Shown here in pieces: positions 1 to 8,348 of a stretch of DNA of 64,000 bases. The stretch lies in NCBI GenBank assembly GCA_902790625.1, contig CADASP010000002.1:186001-250000 (forward strand), given 5' to 3'. The notes under the pieces were generated by a model that worked only from the letters and a program-made list of their open reading frames with translations, was not told the DNA's origin and did not search any database. Position numbers and translations under genes: made by a program. Numbering within the stretch: the first letter of the stretch is position 1; each line of letters begins with the position of its first letter. This stretch comes from an uncultured Prevotellaceae bacterium. Lineage in GTDB: Bacteria; Bacteroidota; Bacteroidia; Bacteroidales; Bacteroidaceae.

Positions 1-370
1 CGTCGGGGGTATCGGCCCAGTCATCGTCGGCTGTGCTCACGTTGATGGTGAGGAAGAACTCACGCTCGTCGGAGCGGTCGGGAATCTGCACACGGCCATC
101 GAAGGTGTTGGTGAACTTGGTGTCGAAGCGGGCATCGATGAGATAGCCGCCACGGGTGATGGCCAGGCAGTCGACGGCTTCGACATCGACGAAGCCCTTG
201 GCCACGCTCATTTGCAGAAGGAACGGACGGGCGGCAGACAGCAGTCCGAAGCGGCCACCAGCACCCAACAACAGGGCCTGACTGATGTGCTCGTAAGAGC
301 AGGCATCGGCAGCAAGCAGCACCTCGTCGGTCAGGCGCATGCCTTTTTTCCAGCTGATTCTTTTTGGCAT
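1..370 (-). CDS. tssK: TssK-like T6SS baseplate protein, N-terminal part (cut by window edge)
   Basis: An ORF opens with ATG at 370 and stays open for 123 codons to the left edge, so only the N-terminus is seen. It begins MPKRISWKKGMRLTDEVL and continues with VDVEAVDCLAITRGGYLIDA. This resembles the TssK start (a W-x-x-G-M/L aromatic motif, then a lipocalin-like shell domain with LRCLAITxDGYLID). TssK links the T6SS baseplate to the membrane complex. It starts 3 bases after the stop of the TssG-like gene, which supports a baseplate pair. Family assignment from so short a piece is moderately sure; the rest of the gene would settle it. Confidence 0.6.
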   Translation of the reverse strand, partial: MPKRISWKKGMRLTDEVLLAADACSYEHISQALLLGAGGRFGLLSAARPFLLQMSVAKGFVDVEAVDCLAITRGGYLIDARFDTKFTNTFDGRVQIPDRSDEREFFLTINVSTADDDWADTPD

Positions 371-373
371 AGT

Positions 374-1261
374 CTATATGTTTGTATTATATCCTAAGTA
401 ATTATAAAAGACTTCGTCGGAGAGGCGCAGCGGCGGCTCATCCTGACTGACGGTGAACACCAAGTCTTCCTCGACACTGAGGAAGTAGTCCTTGACAAAC
501 AGGCGCAACAACTCCACATCGTCGAGCAGTTCCATGAAATGCTCGCGGCACTCGTCGTCGCTCCAGTAGTGGATGTCGTAGTAGCTCACGGGCTGGCTCC
601 ACGTGTTGCCCACGAAGCCCTGGCCGAGCGTCATGTCGAGCTTGTCCTCGTAGCGGGGATGGTCGTCGGCAAACTGGCGCACATCGCTACGCGGCTGAAT
701 GGTCAGCCCCTCCTCCATCAGCACCTTGCGCAGCAGCAGGGTGAGCAGGGTGCGGTTGCCCCGGATATACTTGCAGCAGGGCAGGAAAGGGATGATTTGC
801 GCGATGAAGCGGTTGTGGCGCTGCTCGTCGGTGAGGCTGTCGCCAATAATCTGCTGCAGCACCACATTGCCGTCCTTTGCCAGCGGCTCCAGCGTGGAGC
901 GCACGTCGCTGCGCAACTTCAGCAGCAACACGTCGAGAGGGGCGAAGAACTGGTAGGCCTTCTTGATCTCCTCGTCCTGTTTCTCCAACTCCTCCTCGAA
1001 ACGCTCCTTCTCCTCATACTTCGGCAGATTGTCGAAGCGGTCGATGGGATGGAACATATACTCGGGCAGCGAGTTGTAGATGCTGTTGCGCCCCACGGTA
1101 ACGTGCATGGTGCCGTCGCCCATCATCTCGGTGTCGATGATGTCGTTGTAGGTGTTGCGCTTGTGCAGACCCTTCAGCTCCACCTTGCACTGCCCCACGG
1201 GATAGTAGGACATGAGCAGCTCCACATTCAGGTCCGGCGGCAAAAAGAGAGGTGTTTGCAT
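374..1261 (-). CDS. tssG: TssG-like T6SS baseplate protein
   Basis: 295 residues, no signal peptide or membrane segment. The last 80 residues follow the TssG C-terminal pattern: a short helical stretch (WSDDECREHFMELLDDVELLRLFVKDY), a beta strand with charged turn, then PPLRLSDEVFYNYLGYNT, comparable to the usual ARLGWxTWL ending of TssG. Residues 80-110 are a charged helix (EEKERFEEELEKQDEEI). TssG pairs with TssF in the baseplate wedge; no TssF-sized gene is seen here. The gene lies between the E1 gene and the TssK-like gene. The length matches TssG (about 300), but sequence similarity by eye is weak, so another baseplate protein is possible. Confidence 0.55.
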   Translation of the reverse strand: MQTPLFLPPDLNVELLMSYYPVGQCKVELKGLHKRNTYNDIIDTEMMGDGTMHVTVGRNSIYNSLPEYMFHPIDRFDNLPKYEEKERFEEELEKQDEEIKKAYQFFAPLDVLLLKLRSDVRSTLEPLAKDGNVVLQQIIGDSLTDEQRHNRFIAQIIPFLPCCKYIRGNRTLLTLLLRKVLMEEGLTIQPRSDVRQFADDHPRYEDKLDMTLGQGFVGNTWSQPVSYYDIHYWSDDECREHFMELLDDVELLRLFVKDYFLSVEEDLVFTVSQDEPPLRLSDEVFYNYLGYNTNI

Positions 1262-1309
1262 AACTCCTAACTCCTAACTCCTAACTCTTAACTCCTAACT
1301 CCTAACTCA
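1262..1309. repeat. Tandem 7-bp CTCCTAA repeat between tssG-like and E1 genes
   Basis: About seven near-perfect copies of CTCCTAA fill nearly the whole gap between the E1 stop (1307) and the TssG-like start (1261). Read on the minus (coding) strand it is purine-rich (TTAGGAG), so each unit contains an AGGAG core that could act as a ribosome-binding site. Copy number change would alter spacing before the downstream start codon. Confidence 0.85.
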
Positions 1310-2617
1310 AAAAGCGTCCGCAGTGAGTTCTACATGGAAAGCGCCCTTATCTGTGGTCACCATCAGCACGTCGTAGGGCGGGATGCCTATCTGCTGCAGG
1401 GTGAGGTCCTGATAGGGGAAGCGGTCGTCGATGTTCTCATAGAAGTGCTTGCGGATGACGGTGCGATAGCTGAGCTGGCGCAGCTCGGCATCCTGCTTGA
1501 TGTAGTCGTCGAGCTTCGATTCGGGCAGCATCACACGGAACTCCTTCTCAGGACGGTCGGAGACGATGACATCGATGAACTTGTTGTTCACCATATTGAT
1601 TTCCACCGTCTCGGCACCCAGCAGCTGCTGCAACTTAGCCAGCGTGTCGGCCACGGTCATCTGTGCCGAGAGCTGCGGGCACTCCATCACGTCGTCCCAA
1701 CGCTCATGTGCAGGACAGTTGGCCTTCCACGAAGCGAAACGGTAGATGCTGGTGGTGCAGGTCATGCCTTCGTAGCGCAGCATCTTGCCGCTCAGGGTCT
1801 TGAAGGGCTGGGCGGGCTTCAGTGCCTTCACGGGCTTCACGGTGCCTATGGGCTTCACCAACTGTATCAGCGGTTTCTCGGCCTTCTCGGCTTCTGCCTC
1901 CTGTTTGGCAGCAGCATCGGCAGCGTCGTTGTCGGCATCGAGCGTGTCGAGGTGAATCAGCTTCATGGCCTCCTGCACCTGCAGCGCGCCGATGATGCTG
2001 GCGCTGATGGGTGTGGTGGCTATGCGGCCGTGCTCGGTCTGCGTGCGCACCACGTCGGCACAGCCCGTGCGCAACATGATGTTGTTGAACTCCTCGCGCG
2101 AGAGGCCACACTCGTAGCAGCTCACGCCCGGGGTGTAGACCTTCACGGCACCCGTCAGGTTCTCTATGCTGCCATCAATCCAGCTCTTGCCGGCACGCAT
2201 GGCCATGCGGTTGAGCAGATAGCGGGCCAGACGACTGTCGAGGCAGCCGATGATGACATCGACAGAGCGATAGAGGCCGAAGCCCACCTCGGAGAAGAGG
2301 TTGCCCACGATGGGCGTCACCTCAATCTGCGGATTGATCTCGCGGGCACGCTTGGCCACGATGTCGGCCTTGAAGGCGTGACTGTAGGCATCCTCCTCGC
2401 GGAAGAGGATGGAGCGGGTGAGGTTCGACAGCTCGATGCGGTCGAAGTCGACCACGTAGATATGGCCGATGCCGAAGAGGGCGAGGTTCTTCACTACCTC
2501 GTTGCCCAAGGCACCGGCACCAGCCACCAGCACGCGGGCCTGCTTCACACGGTCTTTCTTGAACCAGGAGAGGAGCGTGAACACGCCCTCTCCCCATTCA
2601 TATTGCTGTTTATTCAT
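1307..2617 (-). CDS. E1-like Ubl-activating enzyme (ThiF/MoeB fold) with C-terminal extension
   Basis: 436 residues, cytoplasmic. The adenylation domain is intact: nucleotide loop GAGALG (33-38), VVDFD with Asp57/Asp59, SNLTR (64-68) with the conserved Arg, and GCLDS with Asp127. CYEC (167-170) and CPAH (301-304) could form one zinc site of CxxC plus CxxH type. Cys186 in RTGCADV lies where UBA3-type E1 enzymes carry the thioester cysteine, before TTPISASIIGALQVQEAMKL. A charged linker (225-250) leads to a C-terminal region (about 318-436) that may be a ubiquitin-fold-like E2-recruiting domain. Expected reaction: ATP-dependent adenylation of the Ubl C-terminus, then transfer to the E2. It starts 3 bases after the RING gene stop. 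The catalytic Cys is inferred by position only. Confidence 0.85.
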   Translation of the reverse strand: MNKQQYEWGEGVFTLLSWFKKDRVKQARVLVAGAGALGNEVVKNLALFGIGHIYVVDFDRIELSNLTRSILFREEDAYSHAFKADIVAKRAREINPQIEVTPIVGNLFSEVGFGLYRSVDVIIGCLDSRLARYLLNRMAMRAGKSWIDGSIENLTGAVKVYTPGVSCYECGLSREEFNNIMLRTGCADVVRTQTEHGRIATTPISASIIGALQVQEAMKLIHLDTLDADNDAADAAAKQEAEAEKAEKPLIQLVKPIGTVKPVKALKPAQPFKTLSGKMLRYEGMTCTTSIYRFASWKANCPAHERWDDVMECPQLSAQMTVADTLAKLQQLLGAETVEINMVNNKFIDVIVSDRPEKEFRVMLPESKLDDYIKQDAELRQLSYRTVIRKHFYENIDDRFPYQDLTLQQIGIPPYDVLMVTTDKGAFHVELTADAF

Positions 2618-2620
2618 AGC

Positions 2621-4999
2621 TTACGATTCTACATACTCAAAGATGGTGTCGCCAATCTTGAAGGTGTCGCCATTATTCAGGACGGCAGTCTTGCTCACCG
2701 GCAGCTCGGTGCGCATGTTGTAGAGCACGCCAGCGGCCAGTGCCTTCAGCATGGGCAGCGTCTTCTGCTGGTCGATGTAGAGCTGCACGTGCTCCTTGGC
2801 CACCTTGTTGCTCTTCTCCCAGTTCATCTGCACCTCGCAGTCGCCAGTGGCACCGATGGTCACCTTGTTGCCGCCACCCGTGGCATTCATCCACTTGTGG
2901 ATAGGAATCTTCTGGCCAGCCTTCACGCCATTCTTGATGACGAGGAAGTAGCGCTCGGCGAGCATACGCACGGTGACGAGCGAAGCGCCCAGGCCACCAC
3001 CGAAGATGATGAAGTCGAGCAGCATGTTGAGCCAGCCCACGTTGCCGATGGAGCCGCACATCAGCACCACAAAGCCGATGGCTGCAGCGATGAGGCCACC
3101 CAGCAAAGCGCTCTTCATGGGAATCGACGACTTGATGGTGAGGCTCAGGGGGACGCATACTGCGAAGAGGATATAGGCGGGCAGCGAGCAATACCAAGGG
3201 ATGTAGGTGGTGCCCACCATGGAGAGCAGCAAGCAGAAGATGATGCCTCCCACAGCCATGGCAGCCATGCCGATGACACCAGAGAGCAGCGAGAAACCGA
3301 TGATCTTCAGATAGACCATCGCGTCCTTCTTGCGATACTCGTCGAACCAGCGGAACACCAACGACAGGAAGAATCCCAACAGCAGACCGATGGTGAGCAG
3401 CGCCGACACCTTGTTGACGCAGTCGCCCATCAGGTTCAGCTTCTGCTCCTCGTTGGTGAAGAAGGTGTTGGCGATGCCCTCACCAATGCCATGGAACAAT
3501 CCACGACCTGTCATCTCGAAGATAATCCAGCTCACCAGTGCGGCCAGGATGCCGGCCAGCGTCTGGTAGGTGTCGCGCAGCGTGGACTTCGAGAACATCT
3601 CCTTCCAGTCCACGTGGTCTTGTATGCCATCCTTGCAGTTCTGGCCATACTCCACGCACTTGTAGCCATTCTGCTGCCAGCAGGCCACGTGCATGATGTG
3701 CTTGCACTTGGTCACCACCAGCTGGCCTGGCTCGATGTTCTGACGGCAATAGGTGCAGATGCGACGCGAGACGTTGGCCTCAGGCTCATATTTCTTATAG
3801 TACCGCATGCTGAAGCGCTTCGACTTGACGAAGGGCACGAGCACCTTCATGACAAAGAAGAAGAAGACGAAGGTGAGCAGGGCGACGAGCAGGGCCACCA
3901 ACAGTTTGGTGACGGTGTCGCCAGTGCTCTCGGCCTTGATGGGCCACGGTGTCTCGGCCGAGCCGATGGTGTAGTCGCCTCTGCCAGCCTCGCCGCTCTT
4001 CCACTCCGCCATATAGTTGACGAGGCCCGTGTAGGTCTTGTCCTTGGTGGCACGATAGACGAAGGCATAGTCGTACATGGCATCCTTCACCACCTGCTTG
4101 AAGTTGTTCAGCACGCTGTTGAGGTCTTCGCTCGGAGTGTAGGCACCCTGACGGTCGGCCAGCACGTTGCCATCGGCATCGCGCGGAGCCGACACGCCCT
4201 GCAGCGTGAGTTCCACATTCTCGTCGACACCCTCGCCTGTGTAGTAGAGCGCGTAGACCTTGGGCACGTTGTGCGTGGCATTCGACTGGTAGTCGGTCAC
4301 CTCGATGAAGGATATCAGCTCGTCGGCAGGGCGCATGTTGCCCTCGGTGAAGACGAAGAGCAGGTTCTTGTCCTTCGCCATCTGTGCACGCTTGGCGATA
4401 ACGGCATTGCGCTCATAGCCCATGGCGGTGCGCACGCTGTCCTCCAGTTCTGCCTTCTCTGTGGCAAACTCTGCCAGCTTGGCGTAGAGCGCGCCATAGA
4501 AGTATTTGTTCTCGGAGTGCTGGTGGAACAGCGGCTCAAAGTCCTTCAGGTTGCGCTTGGTGACGAGCTGTGTCTGCGTGACATCATTGCCAAAGAATGA
4601 GAGATAGACGCAGCTGTCGGGGGCGCTCTGCACCAGTTGTCCCACGGCATCGTAGATTTGTCCCTTGCCCTCCTCGGGGATGCTCAGGTCGACGAGCACG
4701 GAGAAGGTGAAGTCGTTGGGAATTCGCTGCCCCGAACTCAGCTCCACGATGGTGCGCCTGTCGTTGGCAATCATGGCCTCGTCTTCATACATCACCAAGT
4801 ACTTCTCCAAGTCGGCAGCAGTGACATCCTGGCTCGACTTGCCCTTGGCATCGAGCACCTTCAGGAACAGCGTGATGCTGTCACGGCCTTGTGCATACTC
4901 ATATTTCTTGTCGCAGAACTGAATCTTGCTCACGTCCTGTGCTTGCGTCTGCACCAAGCATGCCAGCATGGCGCAGACCATCCAAAGTCTCTTCATCAT
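2621..4999 (-). CDS. Membrane protein with vWA-like, RING-finger and FHA-like domains (candidate E3 ligase)
   Basis: 792 residues. Signal peptide 1-20. Residues 95-260 resemble a von Willebrand A fold with a degenerate metal site (DLSIP, Asp104). TM1 spans 364-390 and is followed by basic residues, placing the next part in the cytoplasm. Cys415, Cys418, Cys432, His434, His437, Cys440, Cys448 and Cys455 form a RING-like C-C-C-H-H-C-C-C set; the last pair is spaced by six residues, wider than usual. About six further membrane segments (481-680) follow. The C-terminal 80 residues look FHA-like (VTIGATGDCEV, later NNGDTFKIGD) but lack the usual phosphothreonine-binding Arg and Ser. The start overlaps the JAMM gene stop by one base, suggesting coupling. 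E3 activity is inferred from the RING and the neighbouring Ubl, E1 and E2 genes. Confidence 0.8.
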   Translation of the reverse strand: MMKRLWMVCAMLACLVQTQAQDVSKIQFCDKKYEYAQGRDSITLFLKVLDAKGKSSQDVTAADLEKYLVMYEDEAMIANDRRTIVELSSGQRIPNDFTFSVLVDLSIPEEGKGQIYDAVGQLVQSAPDSCVYLSFFGNDVTQTQLVTKRNLKDFEPLFHQHSENKYFYGALYAKLAEFATEKAELEDSVRTAMGYERNAVIAKRAQMAKDKNLLFVFTEGNMRPADELISFIEVTDYQSNATHNVPKVYALYYTGEGVDENVELTLQGVSAPRDADGNVLADRQGAYTPSEDLNSVLNNFKQVVKDAMYDYAFVYRATKDKTYTGLVNYMAEWKSGEAGRGDYTIGSAETPWPIKAESTGDTVTKLLVALLVALLTFVFFFFVMKVLVPFVKSKRFSMRYYKKYEPEANVSRRICTYCRQNIEPGQLVVTKCKHIMHVACWQQNGYKCVEYGQNCKDGIQDHVDWKEMFSKSTLRDTYQTLAGILAALVSWIIFEMTGRGLFHGIGEGIANTFFTNEEQKLNLMGDCVNKVSALLTIGLLLGFFLSLVFRWFDEYRKKDAMVYLKIIGFSLLSGVIGMAAMAVGGIIFCLLLSMVGTTYIPWYCSLPAYILFAVCVPLSLTIKSSIPMKSALLGGLIAAAIGFVVLMCGSIGNVGWLNMLLDFIIFGGGLGASLVTVRMLAERYFLVIKNGVKAGQKIPIHKWMNATGGGNKVTIGATGDCEVQMNWEKSNKVAKEHVQLYIDQQKTLPMLKALAAGVLYNMRTELPVSKTAVLNNGDTFKIGDTIFEYVES

Positions 5000-6798
5000 T
5001 ATTTGTTTTGTTTAATCCAAGTTTTCAATTCTTCCAGATTCTGTTCGCCATAGAACTCCTGCTCGGTGCAGAGGTCGCCATTCAGCACGGGAATGGTGGT
5101 GAGCAGCCCGTCGGTGGGTGTGTAGACCAGCACATAGCGTATGCGGTCGAGATAGCCCTGCACGGCACGCCTCACGGTGGGGATGCTGCAATGGGGTGCC
5201 GACACGAAGCAGCCCGTGAGACTCAGCTTCGGCTCCACATCCTTGTCCGACACCTGCTCGGCCACATATTCCACCTGCGAGCCATGCTGGCTGGCATAGC
5301 CGTGGAACATCGAGATGATGTCATCGGCCTGTCCTGGCCCTGTGAGGTCCATGCAGATGTCCATCACCACATTCTTGCTCAGCTGCACCCCGGCGCATGC
5401 GTCGTCGCGCTTCGGGGCCGTCTGCAACGTGTTGTAGAATTCCCCTGGCGTGAACTCCTTGGGCGTGGACACTACGGGGCGCTGGACCGACGTCTTCAGG
5501 CTCTCTTCGGCCCAGTGGTACCAGTCGATGAGCGAGTACATCTTCTTCAGGTCGCTCTTTGAGTTGATGGTGGCGTCGCGGCGATAGGTGAAGATGCCCA
5601 CGTCCTGCATCGGCGTGAGGATGTCGACGACGATGGCGGTGAGGAAGTTGGGATGGGTGGCGTGCTTCAGCTGGTCCTGCACGCTGGTGTCGCTGTTGCT
5701 GAAGAACACGCCCAGCCCGGGATGCGAGTGCACCCAGCAAGTGAGGTCGTACTGCAGGTTGGTGTCGCGGCGCAGCTTGCGCAGCTGCTCCAGCACCTTC
5801 AGCTTGATTTTGCCGCCGAAGTTCAGGGCGTACTCCTCGAACACGGCATCGTCGCCGGGCAGCACGATCTCTTCGAGCGAGACATAGTACTCGCTGCTCT
5901 CATTGTCGTAGACCCAGCGCCCCAGCACCATGCAGCCGTCCTCCTTCGGGCTTTCGGGGTTGCGCAGGTCTTCGGCATACATATTATATATGTCGATGAT
6001 GCAGCTGTTCTTGATATACATGCGGCGCACAGCACTCTCGTAGGTGAAGTCGATGGAATCCACCTGCAAGTAGTTGGGATTGTCGATGACATCCTCCAAG
6101 CTCTGCTTCTTCAGGATGGTGGCCGTCTTGCGTCGCACGATGATGCCCCCATCTGCCGACTGCTGCCCCCCTACCCCAGTGGCGGGCCTCACGTTGCTGC
6201 GCGGTTTCACCGGGACGGGTTTTCCCCCCTTTTTGCTCTTGCTGGCAATGGCAATGATGACCACCAGCAGCACCAAGGCACCAGCAATGATTCCGATGAG
6301 CTTCCAGTCGAAGGGTTTGTCGGGTTCCACCTGAATCTCGTTCTTCAGGCTGATGAGCTTCTCGCCCAGCTTGGTGAACTTGCCATTGAGGACATCTTCC
6401 ATCTGCTTGCGGAAGGATACGGTAGCCTCGGCATTGAGTTCGGTGTAGTTCTGCATCACCTTCTCGATGATGAGGGGCGTATCATCCTTATACTTCTGCA
6501 GCCGCTGCTCCATCTCCTGCACATAGGCATTCAAATCGTTGTTTTGCACATAGTCGGCCTTGTCGGTGCGATGTAGTAGGTCGTCGAGATATTTCCCTAT
6601 CTCCCCAAGTATGCGCTGCTGCGTCTCGTCGGCGAGGAAGGGGTCGGCCTGCACGTACTGGTTGAAGGCGTCCATGACCTCCATTTTCGACTCTGGCACG
6701 GTCTTTTGGACCTTTGGCTTGGCTGCCCACGCCTCAGTGGCGAAGACGGCCATGAGTGCCATGACGAAGAATCGTGCTAATACTTGAATCTTTTTCAT
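4999..6798 (-). CDS. Membrane-anchored JAMM/MPN metallo-isopeptidase
   Basis: 599 residues. Signal peptide 1-25, a helical periplasmic part (30-160), one membrane span (167-186), then SKSKKGGK marking the cytoplasmic side. The JAMM domain (about 250-420) has a complete metal signature, HSHPGLGVFFSNSD, with His357, His359, Ser367 and Asp370; Glu286 in KEDGCMVLGRW is the likely catalytic Glu. Residues 440-599 form a further domain I cannot identify. JAMM enzymes cut Ubl-lysine isopeptide bonds. Because the Ubl of this cluster already ends in Gly, deconjugation is a likelier job than precursor processing. A JAMM fused behind a signal peptide and periplasmic region is unusual and fits a component of the secretion envelope complex. 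Confidence 0.9.
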   Translation of the reverse strand: MKKIQVLARFFVMALMAVFATEAWAAKPKVQKTVPESKMEVMDAFNQYVQADPFLADETQQRILGEIGKYLDDLLHRTDKADYVQNNDLNAYVQEMEQRLQKYKDDTPLIIEKVMQNYTELNAEATVSFRKQMEDVLNGKFTKLGEKLISLKNEIQVEPDKPFDWKLIGIIAGALVLLVVIIAIASKSKKGGKPVPVKPRSNVRPATGVGGQQSADGGIIVRRKTATILKKQSLEDVIDNPNYLQVDSIDFTYESAVRRMYIKNSCIIDIYNMYAEDLRNPESPKEDGCMVLGRWVYDNESSEYYVSLEEIVLPGDDAVFEEYALNFGGKIKLKVLEQLRKLRRDTNLQYDLTCWVHSHPGLGVFFSNSDTSVQDQLKHATHPNFLTAIVVDILTPMQDVGIFTYRRDATINSKSDLKKMYSLIDWYHWAEESLKTSVQRPVVSTPKEFTPGEFYNTLQTAPKRDDACAGVQLSKNVVMDICMDLTGPGQADDIISMFHGYASQHGSQVEYVAEQVSDKDVEPKLSLTGCFVSAPHCSIPTVRRAVQGYLDRIRYVLVYTPTDGLLTTIPVLNGDLCTEQEFYGEQNLEELKTWIKQNK

Positions 6799-6815
6799 AT
6801 TTTGATGTTTATAAA

Positions 6816-8348
6816 TTACTTGGCATTATTGGTGGTATTGTCAGAGCCCGGCTTGCGCCAACGCTTGTATTTGGCGGGAATGGCATCGTTGAGCGACTGA
6901 TGCTTGCCCCCTCCCACGGTAATTCCTGCACTGGCGATGCCCGCTGCGGCCTTCACTTCGCTGGCCGTCCTCAGTGGTCGCTTGCCTGGCGTGGTGGGTT
7001 TGCCATCAGCGGCAGGCTGCTGAGCGGGTGCCGACGGCTGGGCAGCAGGATTGGCCTGTGGGGCTGCTGAAGCGGCTTTCTGGGCAGCGGGTTTCTTGGC
7101 GGCATCGCCGCCGGCGCCCTTGCCCAGTCCTTTCAGCTTCTCCATGGCAGCGTCGCCATCGGCATTCATCTTCTTGCGGGCCTCGCGCTGCAACTGTGCG
7201 TTGACATCCTTCGTCAGCGGGTTGTCGTCGAGTCCTGGAATCTTCACATTGCCGAGCGCCTGCTCCTGCGCCTTCTTGATGTTGTCCATCATCATCTTCT
7301 GCATCTTGTTGTTCTTGATGGTCTGGAACACTTGCTTTCCTGCCATGAGGAGCATGCCCAGTCCGGCGATGCCTCCGATGAGCCACATCATGTCCTTCTT
7401 GTCGTCGCTGGCCTGCTTGGCCTGTGCCGCCTGAATGCTGTCCTGTCGTGCCTGCTGCTGCTGTGCCTGCTGCTGTGCGGCGGCCTGTTGTGCTGCCGCT
7501 GCCGCCTGCTGGTTCTGCTCGGCCTGGGTCTCCAGCTCGGCCTTCTTGGTGTCGTAGGCCTCGAGCACCTTGGCAATCTGGTCGCCCACCTCTGGGTCGG
7601 CAATCTTGTAGCGCAGTTCGCGCAGCATCGCCGCCTCGTGGGTGAGTTCCTCAGAGAAGGGAACCTTCGTGGCCTTGTCGAGCATCGACTGCACGGTGGC
7701 GACGCGGATGAGTGCCTCGTCGACAGGCGACAGTCCGTCGTCGATGAGTTCCTCGGTGGTGGTGACGATGTCGTCGGCATTGGCAGCCCTGTCATCATCG
7801 TCAGCAGCAGCGCCGCCACCCTTGCTGGCCTTGGCACCGCCGCCACCGCCCTTCACCTTGGTCGAGAACACCAGCGGCTCCATCTGGCTGAACAGCTTGT
7901 AGTGACGCTTCTTCTCGTAGTGGGCCAGATAGACGGGTATGCTGATTTGCACCTCGTTGCTTGTGGTGAACGTCAGCTGGGGATTGTCTTGCAGCAGGAA
8001 GTAGCCGTCGTTGGAGAAGGAGTACTGCACCCCTGCCGGCACCATGAAGGTGCAGGGCGTGATGCCTTCGAACTTCATGTCGTTGTAGGAGCCGGTGCGG
8101 TCGAAGATGACCACGGCCACCTCGTCCAGCTTCTTATACTCTTTCTGGTTCTTGGTGCCCAGTTTCTTCTGCACGCTGTTGAAGCGCAGCGAGGTCTGTC
8201 CACCCGTCTGCTGGATGGTGTAGTCGATGATGATGCGGTCGCCAGCCTCTGAGAAGAGCGTGTCGACGACGTCCTTCGCCATTGCCGTGTTGCTCCCCGC
8301 CGCCATCGCAACGATGGCAGCCAGGAGCGTTAGCCATTTCTTCGTCAT
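6816..8348 (-). CDS. Envelope protein: periplasmic beta domain, Ala/Gln coiled coil, one TM
   Basis: 510 residues, family not recognised. Signal peptide 1-24 (AMA-KD). Residues 30-165 look beta-rich and end with ISIPVYLAHYEKKRHYKLFS, a pattern also seen in the next upstream gene product (LPIYLAKGKKG). A Gly/Ala and Asp-rich stretch (167-190), helices, and an Ala/Gln run (278-312) lead to a membrane span (321-339). The C-terminal 170 residues are basic, then Ala/Pro-rich and probably cytoplasmic. It overlaps the upstream gene by 4 bases (ATGA), so translation is likely coupled. The topology would suit a trans-envelope T6SS protein comparable in role to TssN/O/P of Bacteroidetes systems; that is inference. 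Confidence 0.7.
   Translation of the reverse strand: MTKKWLTLLAAIVAMAAGSNTAMAKDVVDTLFSEAGDRIIIDYTIQQTGGQTSLRFNSVQKKLGTKNQKEYKKLDEVAVVIFDRTGSYNDMKFEGITPCTFMVPAGVQYSFSNDGYFLLQDNPQLTFTTSNEVQISIPVYLAHYEKKRHYKLFSQMEPLVFSTKVKGGGGGAKASKGGGAAADDDDRAANADDIVTTTEELIDDGLSPVDEALIRVATVQSMLDKATKVPFSEELTHEAAMLRELRYKIADPEVGDQIAKVLEAYDTKKAELETQAEQNQQAAAAAQQAAAQQQAQQQQARQDSIQAAQAKQASDDKKDMMWLIGGIAGLGMLLMAGKQVFQTIKNNKMQKMMMDNIKKAQEQALGNVKIPGLDDNPLTKDVNAQLQREARKKMNADGDAAMEKLKGLGKGAGGDAAKKPAAQKAASAAPQANPAAQPSAPAQQPAADGKPTTPGKRPLRTASEVKAAAGIASAGITVGGGKHQSLNDAIPAKYKRWRKPGSDNTTNNAK

Noticed and set aside
1334..4600. A 1,088-residue open frame on the plus strand
   Set aside because: It lies antisense to the E1 and RING genes, which have clear family motifs. 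Its composition (Leu, His, Val and Arg rich without domains) is that of a shadow frame in GC-rich DNA.
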